Source of the DNA: Nocardia goodfellowii
GTDB taxonomy: Bacteria; Actinomycetota; Actinomycetes; Mycobacteriales; Mycobacteriaceae
Reading direction: 5' to 3'
Length of the DNA: 64,000 nt
NCBI RefSeq assembly: GCF_017875645.1
Contig: NZ_JAGGMR010000001.1
Span: 6,324,001-6,388,000 of the forward strand
Each line of letters begins with the position of its first letter. The stretch's first letter is position 1. The translations under genes and the position numbers were made by a program. Below, in pieces: positions 42,230 to 51,500 of this stretch. Under the pieces are notes generated by a model. That model worked only from the letters and a program-made list of their open reading frames with translations, was not told where the DNA came from and ran no database searches.

Positions 42230-42616
42230 CTAAGCAGCAGCAATCACCTCGATCTCTACCAACCAATCGGTCTCCAGCAGTTGCACCACGATGGCCGTCG
42301 TCGGCACCGCGCGGCCCCCGAGCGCCGCCACCCTGGCCGCGGCGTTGGCCTCCGCATACGCTGGATCTCGCAGGTAGCTGGTCAACCGCACGATGTTGTC
42401 GACGGTCATGTCCGCCGAGGCGAGAATGACCCTGACATTGCGCCAGATCCGCTCGAGTTGCTCCGCCACAGTCGTCCCGGCCACCCCCGCCGGATCCAAA
42501 CCCATTGTGCCCGCCACGAATACCAGCCGCTCGGGGCGGCGTACCTCTAGTGCATGCACATAATCGGAGGTCGCCGGATAGATACCTTCGTTCGGACTGT
42601 GCGCTACCGTCTCCAT
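42230..42616 (-). CDS. RidA/YjgF-family deaminase
   Basis: A 128-residue member of the RidA (YjgF/YER057c/UK114) family, which hydrolyses reactive enamine/imine intermediates such as 2-aminoacrylate. The pattern (RLVFVAGTMGLDPAG ... VRLTSYLRDPAYAEANAAAR ... PTTAIVVQLLETDWLVEIEV, cut for length) is typical; the critical Arg of classic RidA near residue 105 is not evident, so a sub-family with another substrate is possible. ATG 42616. Stands alone. Confidence 0.85.
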   Translation of the reverse strand: METVAHSPNEGIYPATSDYVHALEVRRPERLVFVAGTMGLDPAGVAGTTVAEQLERIWRNVRVILASADMTVDNIVRLTSYLRDPAYAEANAAARVAALGGRAVPTTAIVVQLLETDWLVEIEVIAAA

Positions 42617-43082
42617 CAGCCGATCATGCTGCGAATCCTGTTAGCCGTCAACGCAACTCGTTGCAGCGCACCTACGCCGCGTGCGACGGGAGCCGACAGA
42701 ACACGGAATGGAGTTCTCGGGCACGCCCGGGTGACAACCGCTACACCGGAGTTCGTCCCGGCGGACACGCCGGACGGTGGACTTTCGGACGGAGCGCAGC
42801 TGGCCGACGTGCGCTTTGCGGTGCGGCTCTTCGAACCGATCCCATGGCGTCCAGGATTGACACTGAAATCGACTCGGGTTCAGAGGGGTAACGGCATCAC
42901 CACTTGGATGATCATGTCGGCGTGCAGGTTTGGGTGCGGACCGTGGCGCTGGCCGTACCCTCTATCGCCGATGCCGGTCATGCCGTATCCTAAACTGCGT
43001 TCACCGATCACAGTGCGGGAGATCGGCCACGTCACCCGACGCGATATGGGACCGGCACGTTCGGTGCTGACAGGAGGAATAC
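42617..43082. other. Intergenic, no supported gene
   Basis: About 465 bases between divergent genes. A plus frame around 42720-42870 reads somewhat protein-like (PEFVPADTPDGGLSDGAQLA) but has neither start signal nor family. The promoter of the racemase gene should lie in 42980-43070. Confidence 0.4.
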
Positions 43083-43808
43083 ATGAGGCATGTCGGGATC
43101 TTGGCGCACAGTATCGAAGGGGCGTCGCTGTGCTTGCGGACCCTCTCCCAGGAGGGCGCCCGCGAACTCGGACCGCACCAGCACGCAGACGTGACCCTGG
43201 ACTGCATCGCGATGGGCCGCAGCATGCCCGCCTGGGAAGCCGGCGACTACAGTGCGATTCGAAAGACGTTGGCTTCCAGCGTTGACCGCCTCGCCAGGGC
43301 TGGGGCCGAGTTCTTCGTCTGCCCCGACAATACCGCGCATATGGCATTGGAGTCCGACGGCGAAGACCTGGCCCTGCCGGGTCTGCACATCGCCGAAATC
43401 GTCGCGGAAAAAGCGGCTGCGGACGGCTACCAGCGAGTTGGAGTGCTCGGTACCAAGTACACGATGACCGGCCCGATCTACCCGCGCGTCCTAGCAGCCA
43501 ACGGAATCGCCGCCGAGATACCGGACTCCGACGAACGCCACTTGATCGACGAAATCATCTTCACCGAACTGTGCGAAGGAGTCTTCACCACCGCATCACG
43601 ACAGTATTATCTCGACGTCATCAACCGGCTGTCCGATCTGGGCTGCGACGCCGTCGCTCTGGTCTGCACCGAGATCCCCCTGTTGATAACCCCGGACGTA
43701 TCCCCTTTGCCCACACTGGATTCCACCCGCCTGCTGGCCGCGGCCGCCCATCAGGTCGCCACCGGGGCACGCCCACTTCCGACCTGGCACGGCGGCGCCC
43801 TCGGCTGA
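43083..43808 (+). CDS. Aspartate/glutamate racemase family enzyme
   Basis: A 241-residue Asp/Glu racemase-superfamily protein of the YgeA/RacX type. The two catalytic cysteines are present in FFVCPDNTAH and ALVCTEIPLL, so PLP-independent racemisation of an acidic or other amino acid is likely. AGGAGG lies just before ATG 43083. The next plus-strand gene begins 170 bases later but is unrelated by family. D-amino acids for the cell envelope are one use; substrate unknown. Confidence 0.88.
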   Translation: MRHVGILAHSIEGASLCLRTLSQEGARELGPHQHADVTLDCIAMGRSMPAWEAGDYSAIRKTLASSVDRLARAGAEFFVCPDNTAHMALESDGEDLALPGLHIAEIVAEKAAADGYQRVGVLGTKYTMTGPIYPRVLAANGIAAEIPDSDERHLIDEIIFTELCEGVFTTASRQYYLDVINRLSDLGCDAVALVCTEIPLLITPDVSPLPTLDSTRLLAAAAHQVATGARPLPTWHGGALG

Positions 43809-43977
43809 GAGTCGCATGGCCATCCGCCATACGCACCGGCGTCATCACCGACGTCCTCGTCGCCCACGCCGGACTCGTCCGAGCACTACTGGTGACACTT
43901 GGCGGAACCAGTTGCGAAGGGCTGCCCCAGATCTCGGGGGCTTGCCGCCAATTTTGCTGTAGCACAGAGTCCTTAGG

Positions 43978-44706
43978 ATGACGGTTAAAGTTGATGAGGC
44001 ACAGTTGCAGAAGCTTCAGACCGAAATTGAGCGCGCGCAGGGCGCACTCGTGCACGGACTGAGCCTGATGAACGGCGCGTCCGTGCAGGCCAGCGGGATC
44101 GAGCAGCTATTGCTCGGATCCACTGTCACCCCGTTCGGTAACACCGCCGGTGGCCAGGCCTGCCATTCAGCGCATTCGGAGATCTACACCGGCGGATCGA
44201 ACACTGTGAAGGCTTTCGCGGGCACAGTCGACTCGGACGCCGAGCGAATGCGGATGGCGCTGGGGTTGTATCGGATCATGGACGACGAGAACGCCGAGAA
44301 TCTGATGAAGCTCAATGGTCATGTGCTCGACTTCCTCAGTACCCACTTGAGCAAGTCCGACGATGGATTCGGCGACGAGCAGGCCGCGCAGATCAACAAG
44401 CTGCGGGGCCTGGTCGCCGATCTGAACGCCGGCAATGTCGTGGTCGGCGGCGACTTCAACGCGGTGACCAACGACGGCAGCCCGTCCGCACAGGCGATCC
44501 GCAATTTCGCCGGCAACGGCTTCGATACCGACGCGGGCACTATCCACGACGGCCCGGGCGGTGCACCGTTCGGCACCTCGGCGAGCAATCGGCCCATCGA
44601 TCACTACCTGCCGCGCGGCCTGGGCACGGCCCCGGCCGAACGCTGGTATCGGGAGCAGTCCGACCACGACGGGCAACGCGTGGACCTGACGCTGCCCGCC
44701 TGGTAG
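43978..44706 (+). CDS. ESX/WXG-like domain fused to C-half of EEP nuclease
   Basis: A 242-residue fusion. Residues 1-110 are a helical ESX-substrate-type domain (MTVKVDEAQLQKLQTEIERA ... VKAFAGTVDSDAERMRMALG) followed by YRIMDDENAE, a YxxxD/E secretion-signal-like motif (Tyr98, Asp102). From residue 113 the sequence is the second half of an endonuclease/exonuclease/phosphatase domain: NGHVLDFLSTHL (His123), VVVGGDFNAVT (158-161), RPIDHYLPRG and EQSDHDGQRV (Asp229-His230). The first half of the domain is missing here but is encoded by the convergent gene three bases away. ATG 43978 has a weak ribosome-binding site. No signal peptide, as expected for ESX substrates. Confidence 0.8.
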   Translation: MTVKVDEAQLQKLQTEIERAQGALVHGLSLMNGASVQASGIEQLLLGSTVTPFGNTAGGQACHSAHSEIYTGGSNTVKAFAGTVDSDAERMRMALGLYRIMDDENAENLMKLNGHVLDFLSTHLSKSDDGFGDEQAAQINKLRGLVADLNAGNVVVGGDFNAVTNDGSPSAQAIRNFAGNGFDTDAGTIHDGPGGAPFGTSASNRPIDHYLPRGLGTAPAERWYREQSDHDGQRVDLTLPAW

Positions 44707-44709
44707 ACC

Positions 44710-45627
44710 TCAGCGATCGACAATCACACGGACCCGAGTGGCGGAGCGCTTTTCGTCGCCGGGTCCGAGGTCGGTCACCGTCGGGTCCCCGGTGGCGATC
44801 AAGCCGCTACCGGTCCGGACAGCGACGGCGTTGCCGAAATCGGCAGGGATTCCCAGGTATCGAGCCTGGCCCTTCCATGAGGCCGGACCGAAGTGGACCT
44901 CCCAGTTACCGTTCGGGTCGCGCTCGTTCAACTCCTCCTGCAACTTTTTCGCCCCGCTACCGAAGAGTTCCTGCAAGGTCGCCACGTCCACTTTGCCGTC
45001 GATGACTCGCTGCGCCAGTTCACCCATGTCGCCGTTTTGGTAGCCCTGTTTCGCGCGGAACTTGTTGCCGTTGCCGCCCTGCTGAACATTCCAATTCAGT
45101 GTGCGTAGCGTGCGCCGGGTCCAGGTGCTCTCGAGCGTCTTGAATTCGGTCACCGCCGCACGGAAGGCCGCGGTCTGCGGCGCGAGTTGCGCGTCCACGC
45201 GGGCCCGAATGTCGTTGTAGGCCTTGACCAATTTCTCGACCAGCTCGTCCTCGTCTTCGTCCTGTGGGTCGAGGGTGACGACACCGTCGGAATCCACGCT
45301 CATCCGCACTTTTCCCTGGAGCTTGGATTTCTCGTTGTCCAACTGCGCCTGGTTGAAGCGCAGGGTATGGATGCACGCGTTCACCGCGGTGGCGGCCCGG
45401 CCTGCCAGGTCCGCGCATTTGTCGACGTCGGCGACGAGTTTTCGGCGGTGACCGTCGTAGCGTTCGGACGCGGGCCCGGCCCAGCCGCGCCCGACCACGC
45501 TGTTCGCCGCGCCGTTGATGGTGTCGGCCGCCCAGGACGATTTCTCTTTCAGCGATTTCCACGCGGACTCGTATGAGCCGAGCTTTGCCAGATCAGCTTC
45601 GAGGTCTTTGACATAGGTGACTGCCAT
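44710..45627 (-). CDS. WXG100-like domain fused to N-half of EEP nuclease
   Basis: A 305-residue fusion. Residues 1-150 are a helical WXG100/LXG-type region with the turn GRGWAGPAS (Trp49-Gly51). From residue 172 the sequence is the first half of an endonuclease/exonuclease/phosphatase domain: LRTLNWNVQQGG (catalytic Asn180), VDVATLQELF (catalytic Glu220) and FGNAVAVRTGSGL, and it ends RSATRVRVIVDR, exactly the strand before the THL-containing strand found in the convergent partner. The GDFN and SDH motifs are absent here. ATG 45627 has CAGGA upstream; the longer frame to 45669 is not needed. Neither half alone should be a complete active site. Confidence 0.8.
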   Translation of the reverse strand: MAVTYVKDLEADLAKLGSYESAWKSLKEKSSWAADTINGAANSVVGRGWAGPASERYDGHRRKLVADVDKCADLAGRAATAVNACIHTLRFNQAQLDNEKSKLQGKVRMSVDSDGVVTLDPQDEDEDELVEKLVKAYNDIRARVDAQLAPQTAAFRAAVTEFKTLESTWTRRTLRTLNWNVQQGGNGNKFRAKQGYQNGDMGELAQRVIDGKVDVATLQELFGSGAKKLQEELNERDPNGNWEVHFGPASWKGQARYLGIPADFGNAVAVRTGSGLIATGDPTVTDLGPGDEKRSATRVRVIVDR

Positions 45628-45765
45628 GAAAAAATCCTGGGTCGCGGTGTGATCGGCCTCAAGACCCAAAATGCTGCGGCATAGCAGAGGGATTGCGGAG
45701 CAAGCCCAGCCCCGGCCGCGAAGGTCGCGTGACCAGTGCAGGCCATCGGCATGCTCACGGACGCG

Positions 45766-46758
45766 CTAATGACGCACCGTGACAACAATCTTGCCGACCT
45801 GGCCGTTGGCCTCCAGGTAGCGGTGCGCGTCGGCGATGTCTGCCAGGTCGAAGGTCTTGTCGATGATCGGATCGAAGGAGCCGGAGGTCAGCCCGGCGTT
45901 GACGAAGGCGACACCGCGGCTCAGGCGTTCGGCCGCCGCGGTGACTTCGAAGACGGTGTAGGTGCGGGTGCGCAGCGGAGGAAAGCTTTGGGCGTTGGGC
46001 AGCGGCGTGGTGCGCGGATCGAGTGCGCCGTAGACGACGAGTTGGCCGCCCGGGGCGATGCCGCGTGCGATCTGCTCCACACCGGGTCCGGCGATCGGGT
46101 CGAAGGCAGAGCGCACACCGGCGCCGCCGGTGATCCGGTCGATCCGGGTGTGCAGGTCTTCCTCGTCGGTGACGATGACCTCGGCGGCACCGTGGTCCAG
46201 CAAGCGCTTCTTCTTCTCGGCGGTGCGCGTGGTGACGATGGGGATCGCACCGATGTGGTTGGCGGTCTGGATGAATGCGTGGCCTACGCTGCCGGAGGCG
46301 GCGGTGATCAAGACGTGGTCCCCGGACCTGGTGTGGCCGTCCTCGACTATGGCGCCGTAGGCGGTGAGGTAGGCCATCCAGACCGCGGCCGCCTTCTCGG
46401 CGGAGATACCCGCGGGGCGTGCGACGGTGGCGGAAGCGGGCACCAGCACGTGATCGCCATAGGTGCCGTACTCGGTCAGCAGGAAGGCCGGCACCACGCC
46501 GACCACGTCGCCGGGGGAAACATTCGAAACATCAGGACCCACGGCTTCTACGACCCCGGCGGCCTCATAGCCCAAGCCGGAGGGGAATTTCGGTTGGTAG
46601 AGATAGACCCCTTCCCGAAACTGCACCTCCGACCGGTTCAACCCGATCGCATCGACCCGGATGCGGACCTCGCCGGGCCCGGGATCACCGACCTCGACCT
46701 CGCGTACCTGGAGAACCTCGGGTCCGCCGACCTTGTCGAATTGCACTGCTGTAGCCAT
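45766..46758 (-). CDS. Zinc-independent quinone oxidoreductase (MDR)
   Basis: A 330-residue medium-chain dehydrogenase/reductase. N-terminal GroES-like part (ATAVQFDKVGGPEVLQVREV ... GLGYEAAGVVEAVG) and Rossmann part with AASGSVGHAFIQTA, in the place of the usual AaGGVG motif. The structural and catalytic zinc cysteines are absent, which fits zeta-crystallin-type NADPH:quinone reductases. AAGGAAA precedes ATG 46758. It follows the TIM and SIS genes on the same strand (47-base gap), so co-transcription is likely. Confidence 0.88.
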   Translation of the reverse strand: MATAVQFDKVGGPEVLQVREVEVGDPGPGEVRIRVDAIGLNRSEVQFREGVYLYQPKFPSGLGYEAAGVVEAVGPDVSNVSPGDVVGVVPAFLLTEYGTYGDHVLVPASATVARPAGISAEKAAAVWMAYLTAYGAIVEDGHTRSGDHVLITAASGSVGHAFIQTANHIGAIPIVTTRTAEKKKRLLDHGAAEVIVTDEEDLHTRIDRITGGAGVRSAFDPIAGPGVEQIARGIAPGGQLVVYGALDPRTTPLPNAQSFPPLRTRTYTVFEVTAAAERLSRGVAFVNAGLTSGSFDPIIDKTFDLADIADAHRYLEANGQVGKIVVTVRH

Positions 46759-46805
46759 GCCATTTCCTTACGTCCCGACTGTGTATTCCGATAGGGCTCA
46801 GCGGC

Positions 46806-47543
46806 TCACGGAGCGGTCTCCTGGATCTCGCAGAGCACATCGGCGAGTAGTTCACGATCTTTGGTAACCCGCCCGAGGCCCATGCCCCCGATGTCAGCGC
46901 CTGCGGCGATCAGGTCGGTATAGGTGCCGCTGACCACGCCACCGCCATAGAGGATGGTCAACGTCGCGCCGCGATCGGCGAACCGCTGACGAAGTTCCGC
47001 GCATACGGCCGCTACGTGGTCGGGCGCGGCCGCGGCGGCACCGACGGTCCAAGCGGGTTCGTACATCACCCGCAATGCGACGGTGTCGGCCAATTCCCGG
47101 GTAGCGGAATCGAGCTGACGCACAGCGTGTTCCGCGGCTTCGCGGGTGGACAGGTGTTCGGCCTCGCCGATGCAGATCAACGGCTTCATTCCCGAACGAT
47201 GCACCCCGGCAACTTTTTTCGCGATCAGCTCGTCCGTTTCGCCGCGAGCTCGACGGTCGGCGTGCCCGACCATCACGTCTGTGCAGCCGATCTCGGCGAG
47301 TAACGACGGTGCGTCCTCGCCGGTGTACTCGCCGTCCTCGTACCACGCGTCTTGTGCGCCCACCGCGACCGAGGTGCCACGCAGTGTCGCAACCGATTCG
47401 CGAATCAAAGGGCCTGGCAAGCAGGCGAAGAACCCTGCACGGGACAATTCTCCGGCCAAGGGCATAACGATACTTTCCAGCCACTGTCGTGTGTCCGCAG
47501 CGCTCATGGTCGCCTTGGTGTTGGTACAGGTGACAACACTCAC
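46806..47543 (-). CDS. Triosephosphate-isomerase paralogue
   Basis: A 245-residue TIM-barrel enzyme with the TIM triad: NTK (Asn8, Lys10), His in VMVGHADRR (canonical VGHSERR) and Glu in YEPAWTVG. Loop and phosphate-binding regions (YGGGVVSGTY, GGMGLGRV) are present but differ from housekeeping TpiA (for example IGGxS(L/A) altered). Such divergent copies act on tetrulose phosphates in erythritol/threitol-type catabolism, so a four-carbon sugar phosphate is a fair guess. GTG 47543 has GGAGG. Twelve bases after the SIS gene. Confidence 0.82.
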   Translation of the reverse strand: MSVVTCTNTKATMSAADTRQWLESIVMPLAGELSRAGFFACLPGPLIRESVATLRGTSVAVGAQDAWYEDGEYTGEDAPSLLAEIGCTDVMVGHADRRARGETDELIAKKVAGVHRSGMKPLICIGEAEHLSTREAAEHAVRQLDSATRELADTVALRVMYEPAWTVGAAAAAPDHVAAVCAELRQRFADRGATLTILYGGGVVSGTYTDLIAAGADIGGMGLGRVTKDRELLADVLCEIQETAP

Positions 47544-47555
47544 TCCGGCCTCCGC

Positions 47556-48179
47556 TTATTCGAAATTGGTGTGGCGCTCCAACATTTCGTGCCGGTCGGA
47601 CTTCTTCGAGCGCTCGATAAGCAACACAACGGCATCCAGATAGACAAGAGCGCATTGCTCGAACAAAGTCCCCACGAATTGCACCGATTCGCCTTCGTCG
47701 CCAGCCGGGGATCGTTCCGGTATATCTAGCAAAGTGTCGGCGAGCTTCGCCAGACTCGACTTTCGCGTCGCGGTGAGGACAACCAGCCGCGCACCCGTCT
47801 GCCGGGCGGTTTCCGCATGCTGCACAATGGTCGGAGTTTCTCCGGAGCCACTACAGGCCAGGAGGAGATCACCGTCACCGGCGATTGCCGGTGTAGTGAC
47901 ATCGGAGACAACATAGGCACTGTAACCGAGGTGGACCAGCCGCATCGCGAAGGCATCGACCATCAGCTTGGAACGACCGGCTCCAGCGACGAAGATCCGT
48001 CGGGCGGCGTCCATCTCACCGATCAGGTCGAGCACAGCGGCCGGCTCGATCCTGCTCAGGGCTGCCAGTATCTCCGCCGGCACTTCGTGCATCGCACGCT
48101 TCACCTCTTCTATCAGTGACTCCTCGGTCCGCCGCGGTTGCCCCAAAGTTTCGCTTTCGGAATCGCCCTGTCGGACCAT
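47556..48179 (-). CDS. SIS-domain sugar-phosphate isomerase (PHI-like)
   Basis: A 207-residue SIS-domain protein of the 6-phospho-3-hexuloisomerase type: RRIFVAGAGRSKLMVDAFAM (phosphosugar loop), LLLACSGSGETPTIVQHAET and VLTATRKSSLAKLADTLLDI. PHI normally converts hexulose-6-phosphate to fructose-6-phosphate; the partner HPS gene is not here, so another ketose phosphate is likely. ATG 48179 has GGAGGGAAGG upstream. First gene of a leftward unit with the TIM and quinone-reductase genes, divergent from the HAD-GH65 gene across about 400 bases. Confidence 0.82.
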   Translation of the reverse strand: MVRQGDSESETLGQPRRTEESLIEEVKRAMHEVPAEILAALSRIEPAAVLDLIGEMDAARRIFVAGAGRSKLMVDAFAMRLVHLGYSAYVVSDVTTPAIAGDGDLLLACSGSGETPTIVQHAETARQTGARLVVLTATRKSSLAKLADTLLDIPERSPAGDEGESVQFVGTLFEQCALVYLDAVVLLIERSKKSDRHEMLERHTNFE

Positions 48180-48576
48180 GACTTCCCCTTCCCTCCACAG
48201 AAGAATCTGGCATCGGCACACGACGAGTTTCCGAATGCCACCGCTTGTCCCGAGCCGAGCGGAATATGTCACATCAGAATGCCAGCGCGGGCGCGGGAAC
48301 AGGAATGCAGTTCACCTAGATATCGCCTCATCGTTACAAGGTACCGGTCAGTTTTCGTCCTATGTAGCCAACCGGATGTACCGATCCGATGCCCCGGCAA
48401 TTCAAAAAACCATACTTCCGTGGAATTCGAGGCAACTTCGCGGTAGCCTGGTCATACCTCCCGAGTCGATACGCAGATAGATCGTAATCGGTACTGCCCG
48501 GCCGATATCCGGCCCATACTCCCTGATATTCAAGCCAGCACGCTTCACTTTGCGTTGCCAGAATGGACCGGTTGGA
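48180..48576. other. Divergent promoter region of sugar genes
   Basis: About 400 bases between the SIS gene and the HAD-GH65 gene, somewhat AT-richer near 48400-48430. Promoters for both directions should lie here. I found no convincing palindrome or riboswitch. Short open frames have no ribosome-binding sites. Confidence 0.4.
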
Positions 48577-51500
48577 ATGTCTGACCCAGAGATGCGGATT
48601 CCGTACAGCGCCGTGTTGTTCGACATGGACGGAGTCGTCACCGACACGGCGGCCATCCACCAGCAGGCATGGAAAGCGTTGTTCGACAGCGTATTACAGG
48701 ATCAACGGGTCGACGACGGTGCCGATACCCGGCCCTTCGATTCCGATGACTACTTCCGCCTGGTCGACGGCCGCGGCCGGTTGGACGCTATCGCGGCCTT
48801 CCTGGAAAGCCGTCAGGTAAGCGTCCCGGACGGCCACGAGGACGACACCGACGATGTCTGGTCCGCACACGGTTTCGCCGCGCGCAAGAACACACTGTTC
48901 CGAAAGATACTCGAGGAACAAGGAGTTCACGCCTTTCCCGGCACCGTCGAACTGCTCCGGCGACTTCGCGGCGGCAGGGTGCCTGTCGCCCTGGTCAGCG
49001 CCAGCCGCAATGTGAGCGCGGTTTTGGACGCCACCGACATCCGCGGGCTGTTCGACGTCATCGTCGACGGCAACGTCGTAGCGGAGCTGGACCTACCGGG
49101 GAAGCCTGATCCGGCGATGTTTGTGGAGGCCGCGCGCCGGCTCGGAGTGGAGCCCGCGCACGCTGTCGTGGTCGAGGACGCCGCCGCCGGCGTACGCGCC
49201 GCCGCCGCCGGTGGCTTCGGACTGGTCGTCGGCATCGACCGTGCCACACCCGCGGACAGTCTCGCCCGCGCGGGGGCAGACATCGTCACCGGTGACACCG
49301 CCCGGCTGGACCTCGGTTTCGAGCCCGCCGATCAATGGACGCTCCGTTACGGCGGTTTCGATCCCGCGCACGAAGGTCACCGCGAAGCGTTGACCGCGTT
49401 GTCGAACGGGTACCTCGGCGTCCGGGGCGCAGCCCCGGAGCACAGGGCCGATCGAACCCACTACCCCGGAACGTATCTCGCGGGTGTGTACAACCGGCTC
49501 ACCAGCGCAGTCGACGGCATTCGGGTGGAAGACGAGCATTTGGTCAACATTCCCAACTGGTTGTCGATGGATATCCGCATCGCCGACGAACCCTGGTTGT
49601 CCGAGGGCGGATTGAACATCCGCGAGGAGCGCCGCGATCTCGATCTGCGCCAGGCGGTGCTGGTGCGAACCGCGGTGTTGAGTGACAGCCGCGGGCGGAG
49701 GCTCCGAATGACCCAACGCCGCATCGTCTCGATGGACGACCCGCATCGTGCCGCGATGGAGACCACACTGATCGCGTGGGGGTGGAGCGGTCGAGTTCAG
49801 GTGCGGTCGGGCGTCGATACCCGAGTGACCAATGCCGGTGTGCCTGAGTACCGCCTGCTCGCGCACCGTCACTTGGCGGACGCGCACTGGGAGCAAGCGG
49901 ACCGGGAAACGCTCCTCGTCCGAACTCGCACGCGCACCAGCGACATTCAGATCGCGCTGGCCCATCGCATGTGGACGACGGGTGCACGGATGGTCGCCGC
50001 TATCCGCAGCGCGGAGCGTCGAGCGGAGCCACAGACACACCTCGATCTCGAAGTCGAAGACAGCCGACCGGTCGTAGTAGACAAATCGATAGCCATCGTT
50101 ACTTCCCGTGATGCGGCTATCGACTCTCCCGCGTCTGCCGTCCTGGCCGCGTTGTGCCGCAATCCCGGCGGAGTCGCCGAACTACTGCCGGCACACCGCA
50201 GGGCCTGGGCGGTTCTGTGGGATCGACTGAGGATAGAGCTGGACGGTTGTGACAGTTGGACGGCACTCGCGATCAATTTGCATATTTTCCATGTCGCGCA
50301 AACGATTACGCGGCACTCGGCGGATCTCGATGCCGGTATACCCCCACGCGGACTGCATGGCGAGGGCTATCGCGGCCACGTGTTCTGGGACGAGATGTTC
50401 ATACTGCCGCTACTAATTCTCAACTTGTCCGATGTGGCCGAAGCGATGCTGCACTACCGCTCCCGACGCTTATCCGCAGCGCGAGCCGCCGCAACGCGAG
50501 CCGGATGGGCGGGTGCGATGTTTCCCTGGCAGAGCGGCAGCGACGGGCGGGAGGAAACCCCGGCTCAGCTTTTCAATCCGTACTCCGGCAGCTGGATGCC
50601 GGACCATTCTTGGCGGCAACGTCACGTCGGGCTGGCTGTCGCCTACAACGCTTGGCATTTCTACGAATACACCGGTGATCGCGAATGGTTGGCCGAGAAC
50701 GGTGCGCCGCTCATCATCGAAGTGGCCACATTGTTCGCGGCCATGGCCGACCATGACCGAGAGCACGACAGATATCACATCGAGGGCGTGATGGGGCCGG
50801 ACGAATACCATGACGGGTATCCCGAGACGCCAGGAGCCGGGATCTGCGACAACGCCTACACCAATGTCCTCGCCGCCTGGCTCTGCGGCAAAGCGGTCGA
50901 GACGCTCGACATCCTCGCCGGCCACGCGGCCGCCGAACTCGCCGAGCGGCTCGACATCGATCTCGAGCGCGACCCCACCCGCTGGGAGCGGATGAGCCGC
51001 CGCATGGCGGTCTGCTTCCATGCCGGGGTGATAAGCCAATTCCGCGAGTACGACGACCTTCTCGAATTGGACTGGGACCGCTACCGCGAGCGATACGGAG
51101 ACATCGGCCGCCTCGACCTGATCCTGGAATCCGAGGGCGACAGCACGAATCGATACAAGCTGTCCAAGCAGCCCGACGTCTTGATGCTGCTGCACCTGTT
51201 CGGCCCCGATCAACTGTGCGAACTACTGGACCGACTCGGATACCCGGCTACCACGTCCATGCTCGAACGGACGATGGACTATTACGTGCAGCGCACCAGT
51301 GACGGATCGACCCTGAGTCCCGTTGTGCACGCCTCGATTCTGGCGCGACTGCGGCCGGACGACGCGTGGGCCGCCTTTCATCAGGCGTTGCGCGCTGACC
51401 TGACCAACCAAACCGGCAGTTCGACCCGGCACGGAATCCACCTGGGAGCCATGGCAGGGACACTCGATATCGTGCTGCGCTCCTTCGCCGGGATGCATTA

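Noticed and set aside
42554..43285. 243-residue plus frame before and over the racemase gene
   Set aside because: It overlaps RidA and the racemase gene out of frame, and the unique part has no start signal or family.
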